A stretch of 64,000 nt of DNA from Halichoerus grypus (lineage: Eukaryota > Chordata > Mammalia > Carnivora > Phocidae). Each line of letters begins with the position of its first letter. Within the stretch, counting starts at the first letter, position 1. The DNA lies in the NCBI RefSeq assembly GCF_964656455.1, contig NC_135715.1, forward strand, positions 172,080,437 through 172,144,436. The letters run 5' to 3'. Shown here piece by piece: positions 1 through 52,019 of the stretch. The notes beneath the pieces are model-generated. The model was not told the origin of the DNA and made no database searches. It saw only the letters and a list, made by a program, of their open reading frames with translations. Both the position numbers and the translations under genes were made by a program.

Positions 1-40354
<40,354 letters not shown>

Positions 40355-40520
40355 CGCCCCGCCTTACGGGGAAGGGCTCCTCCCAGAGCTGGAGCCGCGG
40401 CGGGCTCGGGCAACGACCGAGACGCCGCAGGCCCGCGACCCGACCCCGGCAGAGCGGTCCCCGAGTCTGGGCGGGCAGGACGCTGGGGGGCGGGGCCCGA
40501 GGGGGCGGGGCCGCGGAAAC

Positions 40521-40529
40521 GCGCCAAAA
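40521..40529 (-). promoter_or_regulatory. E2F-type motif (TTTTGGCGC on minus strand)
   Basis: The plus strand reads GCGCCAAAA, the reverse of TTTTGGCGC, which fits the E2F consensus TTTSSCGC. It lies about 170 bases upstream of the BARD1 start codon and inside the GC-box cluster. Function is inferred from the motif only. Confidence 0.6.
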
Positions 40530-40566
40530 GTCCGGGCGCGCGAGACGGGGGGGGTGGGGCCTGCGG

Positions 40567-40577
40567 TTGGCGGGAAA
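40567..40577 (+). promoter_or_regulatory. Second E2F-type motif (TTGGCGGGAAA)
   Basis: TTGGCGGGAAA contains GGCGGGAAA, the reverse complement of TTTCCCGCC, a classical E2F site. It lies about 215 bases upstream of the BARD1 ATG. A further GC box (GGGGGCGGG) follows directly. A pair of such sites would suit S-phase expression. Confidence 0.6.
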
Positions 40578-40620
40578 GGGGGCGGGTCCAGATCGCCCGG
40601 AGGGGTGAAAACGAGAAAAA

Positions 40621-41715
40621 AAGCAAGTCCTTGGCTTTCCTGAACCGACGGCTCTAGGGACCTTCGGCAAGGCTTAACGGATGGAGGGAACTTTTAGTTG
40701 AGAATAATCTCTAAGGACTGCTTTTTCGACTACCGTAACACTTGGGAAAGCTTTGATCATGACACTGAATATGCCACCTTCTTTACTCCTAAAGTTAACT
40801 TTCTCCTCCCCTCCACCTTTTCCAGGCTTGTTTTGTTAAAGATGTGTCTACCCTGCACATAAGAATCCTTCATTGATCACCATATTAAATGGATAACACC
40901 TACTGAGCACCCTTCACCCTCCCCATCCAATCTACTGCCAAATCTTTGCGTTTCCCTCCTTGATTTACTCTCAAATCTACCCACTTCTGTCTTCACTCCA
41001 CCACAGGCCCTTTGTCTCATTCTCACCTAGACTGTTCCCATAGTTTTCTGGCTGATAATCCCTGTGTCCACCCAAGTCCCTTCCAATCCTTAGGCTACAC
41101 TGTAGCCATCTAAAATATTTCCAAATAAACACTTGGTTAGTAGAAGCAGAATGGGTAAAACTAAGATCTTATAGGGTGTTTTAACTGACCTATAATAGCA
41201 TAGTAAACCAAATTTTTTTCTTAATCTCACAGGTAGTCAAGAAATTGATTATTAACCCTGTTAAGCCAATGCTTACTCTTTGCAGAGCCTCAGAGAAATC
41301 AAACTCTAGGAGACTTGAAATGTTAAATTTAAAGCGTTGCTATGGTGTGTGTAACGGAGTAAATTGGGGAGTTCTCACACTTTTTTAATTAGGACATAAT
41401 GTAACTGATGAGAGTAAATGCAAATTTCACATTTTGGTAAAATGCTGTAAGGACCAAACAGTTGTCACTGGCCTATTTGTACAGTGCTGCTAAATGAATT
41501 GTGATACAGGGGCAATGAGATCTTCCTCCCATTAGTTTCCTTTTCCTTCCTTCTGCCATTGCCCCATTACCTCTCGCCGAATCTCATGAAATTCCCAGCA
41601 GCTGTTTGATGATGGCCATAATAAACTCATCAAGAGAATAAGCAAGGTTATTCTCCCATCTGCAACTTGCCCTTCTACTTCCTTCCTTCCAGCCCTGTCA
41701 CAGTGCAAGTGGAGG
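40621..41715. other. Upstream flank of BARD1, mostly unassigned
   Basis: Outside the CpG island the base composition falls back to AT-rich. Apart from the LINE-like fragment at 40880-41110 I see nothing supported. No divergent gene start is evident. Confidence 0.6.
40880..41110 (+). repeat. Old LINE-like fragment upstream of BARD1
   Basis: CCAAATCTTTGCGTTTCCCT, ATCTACCCACTTCTGTCTTC and CACCTAGACTGTTCCCATAG resemble the family at 19380-20040. Decayed. Confidence 0.4.
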
Positions 41716-41841
41716 ATACTTTACTTTTACTTGTTAAATTCCAGTATAGTTCGCACAGTGTTACATTAGTTCCAGATGTATAATATAGTGATTCAGCAAT
41801 TCTTTACATTACTCAGTGCTCATCACAATTAGTGTACTCTT

Positions 41842-42025
41842 GGGGCGCCTGGGTGGCTCAGTCAGTTAAGGGGCTGCCTTTGGCTCAGGTCATGATCTCA
41901 GGGTCCTGGGATTGAGCCCCACGACTGGCTCTCTGCTTAGCGGGGAGTCAGCTTCTCCCTCTTCCTCTGCCTGCCTCTCTTACTCTCTCTCTCTGTCAAA
42001 TGAATAAATAAAATCATTAAAAAAA
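41842..42025 (+). mobile_element. Can-SINE inside L1
   Basis: GGGGCGCCTGGGTGGCTCAG head with target duplication AGTGTACTCTT at 41831-41841 and 42026-42036. Confidence 0.95.
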
Positions 42026-42537
42026 AGTGTACTCTTAATCTCCTTCATTTATTTCACCCACCCCCCCACCCATGTGCCCTCTAGTAACCACCAATTCTCT
42101 ATATGTAAGAGTCTGTTTCTTGGTTTGTCTTTTTTTTTCTGTGTTCATTTATTTTGTTTCTTAAATTCCACATATGAGTGAAATCATATGGTATTTGTCT
42201 TTCTCTGACATACTTATTTCACTTAGCATAATACCCTCTGGATCTATCCATGTTGTTGCAAATGGAAGATCTCATTTTTATGGCTGAGTAATATTCCATT
42301 GTGTGTCTATGTGTATGTGTGTATACATTTATACATTCATCTATGAATGGACACGGGTTGCTTCCATCTTTTGGCTATTGCAAATAATGCAGCAATAAAC
42401 ATAGGGTGCATGTATCTTTTCTAATCAGTGATTTTGTATTCCTTGGGTTAAATATCCAGTAGTGGAATCGCTGGATCACATCAAAATTCTATTTTTAACA
42501 TTTTGAGGAACCTTCATACTGTTTTCCACAGTGGCTG

Positions 42538-43191
42538 TGTGGCAGGATCGCAGGGTTCTTGTCTCATGGAGTTGAAGAATGAATCGTGCGGACACAAAAG
42601 GGTGAAGTGAAGTGAAAGTTTATTAAGTGAAGGTGAGAGCCGAAAGGAAAGAAAAAAGCTCTCAGGAGTGAGAAGGGTCCCTAATGGGTGGCCACTGAGG
42701 GCTTTTAGAGGTGCTCTTTTATTGAGAACTGACTGGGAAGCTTGTGGCCTTGAGATTCTTGTGCCCTTTTGGTTTGTTCCCTTATCTCTGTTCTGCTCTG
42801 TCTCAGCATCTCCACCTGCCAGGAATAGTTTCAGAGCCGGGTCAGGGGGGCTCCTGTCTCTCCTGCCTAGACCTTAACCACTTCCCTACTCCAGGGACAG
42901 GACCTATGGGCAGAAGAGCTATATCGGGATTGTGAGGAGTGACTGACTTTTTACTTTTGAATTAGCGGGGGTTAGGGATAGGGCAAGACTCCAAGGAATC
43001 TGGCAGCAAGCCTTTCAGGACCTTGAGGGGCCAGCTGCTGCCAAGATAAGGTGCCCTTTAAACACGAAGGTACTAAGGCAGCCACGAGTTCCTTGAGGAA
43101 GGTCACGCTCTACATGTTTCAGGGATCTACCAGTGGGCTGCAAGCTGTAAGAAGATTTTAAGCTACATTTCTTTTGCCTGTGTTTCCCACA
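42538..43191 (-). mobile_element. Solo LTR of an endogenous retrovirus (class I-like)
   Basis: A 654-base block that cleanly splits L1 sequence. On the minus strand it begins TGTGGGAAACACAGG and ends GATCCTGCCACA, so it has TG...CA ends. It has a TATA-like/poly-A AATAAAAGAG, then AATAAACTTTCACTTC, and after it TTTGTGTCCGCACG. GCTG flanks the left side and recurs on the right after three extra bases (TTA), consistent with a 4-base duplication. No internal viral genes remain. The class I assignment rests on LTR layout only. Confidence 0.8.
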
Positions 43192-43312
43192 TTAGCTGCA
43201 CCAGTTTGCATTCCCACCAAAAGTGTGCAAGAGTTTCTTTTTCTCCACATCACTGCCAACACTTTTCTTGTGTTTTTTATTTTAGCCATTCTGACAGGCG
43301 TGAGGTGGTGTG

Positions 43313-44400
43313 AGATTTGTGTTTTTGAATCAACCCTTACTTTCAGCCCTGGATCCTGAATTTCAAGAGCCAATTCTTTCTCCCACATGCATTTATGTGT
43401 GTGCATAAAAGATGGGCAACCGATCCAGGATGAGGTACACGAAGAATGCATCAAATCCTGAAAGTCTGCTTCCAGAGAGAAATTTCCCGGGAAAATCCAG
43501 TCCATCTATAGGGTCTTGGTAAAGCCTTAGTTTAGGGCATTCGCAATAACTTGTCTTCACTTTAAAAGGGACTAAATGTCTTAATTCCCCTTCTGTGTCC
43601 CCGCAAGGACCTCCCGAGGACATCAGAGTAGAAGTGTGTTGCTCCATTTTGCTCCCAGTCTGCTCTCTTCCAGCTCAGCAGTATTCCCCAGTACCTTAGG
43701 ATCTTACAAAATTATTCAGCCTATCCACTATAAAACTCGGGTCCTACAGGCATTCTGAGGCAGATAAATTGGCTTGCTTGAGCCTGTTTACCTATCCTCT
43801 CTTCGTGCCCTTCCTCACTGCACTGATTACCATCTGTAGTGCTACTATACTCCAAAGGCACCTCGATCTGGTCTCTTTCCTGATCTGCAGGCTCAATATA
43901 ACAGTTTGTTGAAAACAGTCTAAATGCTAATTTTTTTCTTCCATTGTGTTGTGAAGGATTTCACAAAGTAGTAAATCTTCCTCATATTCACTTGGATAAA
44001 CATATTTAACAAGCAAAATGGGACAAACATAATACCAAGACTCTCCTGCCGCGGCATGTAAAGCTATCTCCCGAATTCAGCATGTACTCTAATTCTTCTC
44101 TGGCTTTTTAATTATGGTGTCAGGCAGTGGAATCAGCCGCTTTGACTCTTCTGAGTGCGTTCTCTTTGTCAGATATGAACTTGGTTTGCAAGGACCTCTA
44201 TGAAACCTAGACTCCCCCCAAAAACTGCAGTTTGAGAACAATTAATAAATAACAATTGAATGTGATAATTGATGGCATGGAACAAACCGCCACAGCATCG
44301 AGGAGGGTGGTCTGTGCTCTCTACATTTGACCAAGCTAGGCTTCCTAGGTGAAAATGCTCCTGACCTAAGTTAAAATCCTAAGCTCTGTGCTATTTTTTC
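43313..44400. other. Unassigned intergenic sequence
   Basis: No repeat family or coding signal recognised. Short open frames (e.g. 43393-43647) have no family character. Confidence 0.5.
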
Positions 44401-44404
44401 TGGA

Positions 44405-44650
44405 ATCCAGTGTGGCATAATGATTAAGTGCGTAGAGCTCTGGAGTGAAGCAGAACTGGGTTACAGACCAAGCCCTGCCATTTCCTAGGATGGGCTCCAG
44501 GGGCCCCTTGTTTTAACCTACTTTGGAACTTAGTTTCATCTTTTGTAAATTTAGAATGAATGTATACGAACCTCACACTTGTGGGGTTGTTGTGAGAAAG
44601 GAATTACAAATCGTGAAAAATGTTCTAAACCAGGAGCGCAGCACAACCAA
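44405..44650 (+). repeat. MIR
   Basis: GTGTGGCATAATGATTAAGT, TGGAGTGAAGCAGAACTGGG, GGAACTTAGTTTCATCTTTT and TTGTTGTGAGAAAGGAATTA are in MIR order. Confidence 0.75.
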
Positions 44651-46540
44651 TGGATATCCCTTCACAATGGACATGTACTGTGCTTTAATACATATATTCG
44701 CAATAAGCTTAATTCACAACAAGTGCTCAATACATATTCCCAATTTTAGGACTAGTTCTAGCATTTTTGAGTTGCACTAAGCAAGTTACCCTTGCTTTAA
44801 AATTCTGTTAAGAAAGAGTACATATTTGGGGTAAGAAGGAGCCACTCATTTCATGACTATCGGAGCAGAGATACTTGCCATAGCAATTCCTTTGCAAATA
44901 TGACACAATGACTCTGAAAGGCAGCTTGCATTTTGTTTAATGACCATAATCTCTTTTAGTATCATCTCAAATGAAGTATCCACTGGATTCCTAACACCAT
45001 CCATGGCATGATGTGAGGACCAGATAATAAAAAAAATCTTTATGGTTTTTGTTCAATTAACTTGGAGATCTTTTACTGACAGTATTTTGTTCATCCTTTA
45101 AGAGCAAAATATCCTCAGCAATGAAAAAAAACAATAAGTTTGTTCTGTGTACTATAGCTTATATGAAGCAAACAAAAAAAGTATGGCCCTAATTAATCAG
45201 TCCCTACCACTCAAGACCAATGTGGATCTCTTCTTGATTGGTACAGTTGTGCATATATCTATTGATCAAGTTATTGGCTGCAGTAAACTGAACTGTTTTG
45301 ACATGCTGCTGTCTCTGACTTGCACAGAAGGACACAGTCTCAAGGTCATGTAGACCTTGGAATTTATTGAAAAATTACCCAAGTCTCTAGAAGCATCTAG
45401 ATCTTTTGAGATGGTGTTTGAAAGAATGTTAGCTCCATTCTTGTGGGCATCTGCCAGATTTCTGTCACAGGATCAAAAGTAACTAGTCTACGGACATAGT
45501 TACATTAATCTATCCCTACAGCGGTGGTTTTAAAGGTTTGGGTGTCTTCTGCATTGCCTGATCATTTATCAAATACAGTCTGACACAGATATTTCACTGG
45601 TCATTGTTTTTTGTTCAATAGACTTGAGAGTTCAGCCCATTCCACTGCCTTTTATCGCTTGCTATTTTTAAGGAGACACCTCAGTAAAAACCCCCTTTTT
45701 CTGTACAGTGTAATTACTGAAGCACATAAAGCAGTTATAGCAGGGATTTATCACTTTCAGGTAGAAATACTCCCAGCCAAATAAAAGATAGAGTAGGAAT
45801 GCCAGAAGCCATTTATAACAGGCTCCCTGACATTTTGTGTTGAGACTGCTCTACCACTGAATAAGCATCAAGTCATAAATCTCTGTAAACGTGATTAAAG
45901 CAAGCAAGTTATTCTTTGAGGGGACACTATAATAAAAAAAACAAAAAACAAAAAAAAATGCTGTGATGCAAAGCAGGAAAATTCTGTTGACAAAAATCAC
46001 CAAAAACAGCTGTCAGTAAAATTTACAAACAGCTTGTTTTAAATTCTGTTGAATTCCAGCAGCTGTTTGTTTGCACATAAAATGTTCATTTAGGAAATGA
46101 GCGTTGGCCCTCGTTTGGATTCCATTGTGTTTCAAAATTTTGTAATCAGCTTAATCAAAATTCATACAATAACTTAAATTTCAATGGATAAGGAAGAGGT
46201 AATTGGTATATTTAAGTATGCCTTGTATACAGTATGTGTTCAATAAAAAGAAGAAGAAACGAGTGAATACTATATACTATTATCCCTGAAAGCAGTGGTC
46301 ATTACAAACCTTTTTTTTTTTTTCCCCCATCTATATACACTGCTTTGGAAATTATGCCTTGTTCAGAGGGGATTCACTTTACTAGTATTGGTAATAACCC
46401 TTCATACCCCTTCAGCAATACATTCTAGAGTTTTAGAAAGCTGAATTAAAATTTAGTTACTGTTGTAAAGTCACTCTCTGTGAGAATTCATTAAATCTCT
46501 CCTCATATTTTTGCAAATGCCTTCATTTAGTTACTTTTCT
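44650..46540. other. Unassigned AT-rich intergenic sequence
   Basis: No repeat recognised except A-rich runs near 45930-45960. The 45980-46200 part has a balanced, non-repetitive look with repeated CAGCTGT strings but no identified function. Confidence 0.45.
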
Positions 46541-46544
46541 CACT

Positions 46545-46700
46545 ATCTCAAAAAATAGATTACATTTTTTTTCATCTGTGAAATGGGACTAATAGAAAAT
46601 ACCTCATTGCTGCTATATGAATATAATAAGCTAATGCACTTAGCAAAGTCCTTAGAAAATAGTAAGTTCTTCATAAATGCTAGCACTTATTAATGTACAA
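46545..46700 (+). repeat. MIR/L2 3' tail
   Basis: TTTCATCTGTGAAATGGGAC, AATACCTCATTGCTGCTATA and GTAAGTTCTTCATAAATGCT. Confidence 0.6.
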
Positions 46701-46825
46701 AAAAACTCTAGGTGCAGGAATGATAAAATGATCATTTTATTCTTAGGTAATAAGAACCACAATATCCTAATGTATACTCAACTAGACAGGAATCCAGTGC
46801 GTTTCAACTTTTAAACGTATCTGTG

Positions 46826-46880
46826 CCCCCCCCCCCCCCCGCCAACATCTATCTGTCTATCTATCCATTTATCTGTGCCA
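46826..46880. repeat. C15 homopolymer followed by ATCT-type microsatellite
   Basis: Fifteen C (46826-46840), then ATCTATCTGTCTATCTATCC. Confidence 0.9.
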
Positions 46881-47109
46881 TTTTTAGGTATTTGTTTGGA
46901 AGATTGGGAAGTTGACTCAAACCAAAAAACATTACCTAAAAAATAACTATAACAATACCTTTCATTCTTAAGCCAGACATACACAATGATAATCTTACCT
47001 TTCCCTGAATTACTCAAATCATTAAGGAAAGTAGATTACATTCATTTTAAATTTCCAGAGAAGAGTCTATATAATCCAGATTTATCATATAACCCTAACA
47101 TCACCCAAT

Positions 47110-47470
47110 GGTGTTGACATCATTATCTCTCCGTTTGACAGAGGAGGAAAAGGGGCTTCATGTTGTTAACTTCTAGTTTCTCCCTTCAGAGAACTGACTG
47201 TCTAGTTACAGACAAGGCTAATGCGAGAACCAATACAAATAATATGAGAAAGATAATAATTGTGTTCAATTATGTGGTGTACATATAAGTATCACAAAAG
47301 GTCAGGGGAGACAATGCTTAAAATTGCTTAATGAAGAATCGAGTGATCAGGGCTATGTTTGTGGGAGAGGTGAAAGTAGGAGTTAAGTCTTGGAAGATGA
47401 GAGGTTTGAAGTAGCGGGAGGAGGGAGGAGAAAGATTATTTCAGATGTGAAAAATTGCATGAACACAGAG
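47110..47470 (-). repeat. Old MIR/LINE-like fragments
   Basis: ATCATTATCTCTCCGTTTGA with GAGGAGGAAAAGGGGCTTC is MIR-like. The remainder (ACAAGGCTAATGCGAG, TTCAGATGTGAAAAATTGCA) resembles the old family at 7500-7830. Weak. Confidence 0.3.
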
Positions 47471-47479
47471 TCACAAATG

Positions 47480-49180
47480 ACAGAGGAACATTGGCACCAG
47501 TTTGACTAGAGCAAAGATATTTGATTGAAGCATATGAAATTACTGTTTTCTAGGTCAAAAATGGTTGGATAACAGCGATTCCATCTGGCTCAACCTAATA
47601 CATATGAGATAGTAGTGATTATAGATAGTACATAGCTGAATGCAATAAAGAGCTCCTAGAATTTAAGGAATCATCAGTGAAAAGTCACCTTCTTGAGAGG
47701 AAAGTTAGCAGGAATCAACAACTAATGGCTGAGATTATTATCTGCTCATTTATGTACCCTGAGAAATTTGGAAATCTGCTACTTAGATATTCAAAGAAAA
47801 GCCCCAGTCCAATCAAAGCAAACAGTAAAATTAAAGGACTAAAGCACTTGTTTTTAAACCTACCTTTTTGGGGCAATTTGGGTCTGAGAATAAAAATTAA
47901 GTCACATTACTAATAATAACTTATATTTATATAGTTTTGGCACCTACCAGCGGTGTGTGATAGCTGGCTTGTACTGGTTCACAAGAGCCAATATTTAAAT
48001 TTGCAGAAATTTTACTAGCTGTTTGTTAAACATAGCCACTATTAAAAACCATATTGTATAAACTTAGAATCAAATATATTATTTCTTAAAGTAAAGGTAG
48101 TAAATATTAAAAACTCATCACTTCCTAAATATTTTCCTACCTTTCTTATTATCCCTACTCTTGATGTGATTTACATCATTTTTTTTTTACTCTATGGTGG
48201 AAATGCTACAGTATACAGGGGGGTGCACTCTTGCACACTTCTTGCCAACTCCATATTCCTTGGTGGCTTGAAGTCAACCACAGTGAGAGTTTGTACAAGT
48301 ATCTACACCATGGATATTGGCCAATGTCGCAAATTAGGGTTTGATATATCGCTCTGCTAGTTGTTTATTCTATACTTAGATGAAGAAGATGCTAATAATG
48401 CCAATTAATGTGTCATGTCCATTGCTCTTGTACTGTGAATAGGCGCACAAAGTTGGATTTTTGCAATACTCAGAACGTATTCAGCAAACAATTCACTCAC
48501 ATCATTGACAAGTTTCACTTCCGTCTTAACTCATGAATTTAACGTGAATATCAACCAACACGTGTGTCAGAACTACACTCAGAAAGCCAGCTTCTCCGCA
48601 AACAACAGCAGATCAGTGCATTGACCCATTATGTCAGATCTGGGGTCTCTCCTACCTGCTCCCCTGTGGAAGTCTGCAGGTTGTGATACACATTGTACTC
48701 ACAAACCCAGTGCCATCGCCGATGATATGGCATCCAGGCTTCAAGGCTGAGCACCATAGGGCTTTCTGCTGCCTCAGCTCAGAAGCCTGGCATGCTCTGA
48801 AGTCTTCAGATCTTCACGCCTTTGGGCCCCACAACCCTTCCAAGCCCCCAGATGCTGCCTTTGGAAGGTACTCCATGTCAACACTATTCTACTCCAACAG
48901 AATCCCTATTCTCCTGTTTTTTTTGTACTTATGCTGAACTAATCGAGTATTGCCTTGTGCCTTCAGTATCTCTCAGAATTATTGTATGACATTGGCTCTT
49001 TTTGTTTTGTTGTGGTTTTTACACTTACATCACAAGCCTGGGAGGGGCTTATTTGGAAGAACATTTGCTACCCTACTTTACCTTCTTTATGTTTTTAGCA
49101 GGTATCACTAGCTAACACATTATACACTTAACTGATTTATCTAATTTATTATCTGTATTTCCTTATGGAATGTATGCTCC
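47480..49180. other. Unassigned intergenic sequence
   Basis: No repeat or gene recognised with confidence. 48600-48900 is somewhat more GC-rich than its flanks but has no CpG cluster or coding character. Confidence 0.45.
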
Positions 49181-49184
49181 AAGG

Positions 49185-49270
49185 GATTTTTGTCTATTCG
49201 TTGCTCTATCCCCAGCATCCAGAACAGCTCCAGCGTCATAGTAGGTTCTCACAGGAATGAATGAATGGGG
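49185..49270 (+). repeat. L2 3' end
   Basis: GGAATGTATGCTCCAAGGGA just before, then GCTCTATCCCCAGCATCCAG and TAGTAGGTTCTCACAGGAAT, with an AATGAATG tail. Confidence 0.6.
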
Positions 49271-49860
49271 ACAAAATGAATGACTTATGCTGTAGTCAGA
49301 ATCAGCTTGGCGCTTTGATGTGGGGGGGGCATTATTTCTGGACCAAACTTGCTCTACTTTCTCTGTGCTTAAGATAAGCTGTTTTCCGAGAGATCTCTAA
49401 ATCAGTTGTTCCTCACAATTTGTCTATGACTGAATTCTTCTCTGCGGGGCTGGGGCGGGGGGCGGGGGGCAGGGTTGCTGCTTAGATTCCCCTGCCCCAC
49501 CATCCACCAACCACGACTACTGGTATGTGACTGGAACATTATAATTGAACTGTCTGAAGAAAAATAAAACTTATGAGTGTATAAAATCAGAATGTAAAAA
49601 AAAAAAAAAAAATGCATTTTCAGACCAGATTTTGTCTGTGGCATGATTTGGGAAAATTCTTGATGAGTTGCTTGGCTGAGAGGGGTAGTAGCAAAAGCTA
49701 AAGTAACAATGGACAATGTTTAAACTACTTTCCATGGGACAAGGAAAGAGAAATTAGGTTGGAGGCCTGGGAAGGAGGAAGGGAGAAGAAAAGGAGAAGG
49801 GGCAGGGAGAGGAAACAACAACATCGTCATGAGATTAAACTTACAAGAAAAGGCAGCCAG

Positions 49861-50022
49861 GGACGCCTGGGTGGCTCAGTTGGTTATACATCTGCCATAG
49901 GCTCAGGTCATGATCTTGGGGTCCTGGGAGGAGCTCAGAGTCAACCGACTCCCTGTTCAGTGAGGAAACTGCTTCTCCCTCTCCCTCTGCCCCTCCCCCC
50001 TCAAATAAATAAATGAAACCTT
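49861..50022 (+). mobile_element. Can-SINE with shortened body
   Basis: GGACGCCTGGGTGGCTCAGT head and TCAAATAAATAAATGAAACC tail. Target duplication AGAAAAGGCAGCCAG (49846-49860) / AGGAAAGACAGCCAG (50023-50037). Confidence 0.9.
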
Positions 50023-50977
50023 AGGAAAGACAGCCAGTGAAAAGTCCGAGGAGTTGGATGTCTGAAAACTTTTAAGAACAAGTGTTTAACTCTGGAATGC
50101 TTTTAGCTGGATATAGGATTGCTATGGAAACAAACCTGAAATCTATGGATTTATGGGGACTGGCTCCCTCGAAAATGCCTTATAAGCGATGTAATTGAGT
50201 ATAAAGGTGAAGATATTTCATGTCTGCACACATAGGTCTCTTTTGTGCAAGTGAAGTACCTGTACACATTATTGTTTACAGATCAGAGGCAGGGCACATC
50301 ATTATGTGGCCAAAAAAAAAGAAAAGGTGTGTATGGGAGTGGGGGGTTAGCAAACTCAGATCTTGAAATGATTGGGAAAGTATGAAATTATTAGCAAAGA
50401 TGGTAAGAGCTCTGATTTGTGAGAGTCTGGTTTGAAATCTAATCTTTTGTTTTACTTCAGTAGGGCTAGGTAAGAAAGGCTTCTGGGTTTTTTGTTTGTT
50501 TTGTTTTGTTTTGTTTCTTTACATATGAGATACTTCCTGCCCCCCCAAGGGGAAACATTTTGCTACCAGAGCAGGATGGGCAAAAAGCTGCAGGGTTAAA
50601 AGGTGTTTCAGGTTTCTACTGTCTCACGCTCAAAACTGTCCAAACAGCCCACGAAATGCAGGCTTTTCCTTACAGAGTAAGAAATGACAGTTTTTGTGGG
50701 TAAAATATATTACCTGAAATTTTTTCTGATCATATTATCTTCTCAATAGGGTTCTATTCTCACACTCAGTGACTTGATGTCAAAGATTTTCACATCTTTC
50801 AGGCTTATTTCTTTAGGTGAACGTGGATGCTGTGATAGCAGTAATTATCAAAACTGAGAAAGAACAGAAAAAGAAAAAAATACCCTTTGTTTTCCAGCTA
50901 TTTTTATTGGCTAAGGGTATTTAAAACTAAAGGAAGAAAAATGGATATAAATATATAGATATATATAGATATATACT

Positions 50978-51171
50978 TTAAAGATTTATTCATTATTTTA
51001 GAGAGAGAGAGAGAGAGTGCTAGGGAGGGGCAGAGGGAGAGAGAGAATCGCAAGCAGACTCCCCACTGAGCACAGAGCCCAATGCATGGCTCTATCCCAG
51101 GACCCCAAGATCATGACCTGAGCTGGAATCAAGAGTCAGATGCTTAACTGACTCAGCCACCCAGGTGCCCT
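50978..51171 (-). mobile_element. Can-SINE, reverse orientation
   Basis: AAGATTTATTCATTATTTTAG, GA-repeat, and end ACTCAGCCACCCAGGTGCCC. Inserted in an AT-rich ATATAGAT stretch, which obscures the target duplication. Confidence 0.92.
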
Positions 51172-51419
51172 GAGAAGAAATATATATTTTAATGTATACA
51201 GATTTTTGAAAGAATTCACAAGCATCTTTTTGGGAGGTGGGGAGCAGGAAGGAGAAAACAGGAGGGATGGGATAACTACTAATGAATAGCCAAACAAAAA
51301 CAAAAAACTGGGCAGTGTTTTTGGAACTATAAGATATATGTTCATACCCAGCCCTCCCATTTACTAATTTTTTTTTTCTTAACCTCAGCGAAGCCATTTA
51401 ATGCATCCTTCCAACTAGT

Positions 51420-51670
51420 CTCATGCATCAAGTGGTTCTTGAGAGCTTATCATATGCCAGTCCCTATTTTAGGTGCTGGAAATACAGGGGTGAATGAGAC
51501 CAACTGTCCTTGTCTTCATAGAGTTTACAATCTGTGCTTCCCTTTTATCAACTCTAAAACCAGGAAAATAATAATTGCCTTCTCTTTGTGTTGCTGTGAG
51601 GATCAAGTGAGAATAGCTTATGTTAAAGCAGTTTGTAAACCATCCATGTGAGAGCTTATTATTATACTTC
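51420..51670. repeat. L2 (reverse) and MIR (plus) fragments
   Basis: CTTATCATATGCCAGTCCCT, TTTAGGTGCTGGAAATACAG and TTCATAGAGTTTACAATCTG form the L2 piece. AATTGCCTTCTCTTTGTGTT and GCTGTGAGGATCAAGTGAGA form the MIR piece. Confidence 0.65.
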
Positions 51671-52019
51671 TCTTCGTCCAAACTCAAATTAAGAGGTACT
51701 CAAGCCAACTCCACATTTGTTAAAATTAAAACAAAACCATTAACTTCAATTGTCAGTGCACAATTGCCTCTGTAGAAGAAAATACCTTCTTTAAAAAAAC
51801 CCGTCGAGGTTTTGTCCAACTCCCATTATAATCAACAGACAATGCAGCTTGCTTTGAAATTTTCCTCTATATTTCATTTCCAAGTAGGAGTTAAATTTCC
51901 TTTCTTGAATTATAGGGTGCCAGAATAAATGGTTGAAACATTGGGTGAGAATCCCAAAAATCTAATTCATTCTGAATCTGAACCATAGACCAAAAAAAAA
52001 AAAAACCAAACCAAACCAA

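Larger units (their letters stand above)
41716..43312 (-). mobile_element. L1 3' end in reverse, interrupted by a SINE and a solo LTR
   Basis: Reads in reverse orientation as L1 3' UTR (TGTTACATTAGTTCCAGATG) and the end of ORF2 (TGAGTGAAATCATATGGTAT, GGCTGAGTAATATTCCATTG, TTGAGGAACCTTCATACTGT). It resumes after the LTR with GCTGCACCAGTTTGCATTCC and ends near GTGAGGTGGTGTGAG. 5'-truncated and non-coding. Confidence 0.85.

Noticed and set aside
43158..43505. 115-codon minus frame as a gene fragment
   Set aside because: Its middle part ([12 protein letters not shown]) is the L1 ORF2 C-terminal region; the ends read through LTR and unique flank.
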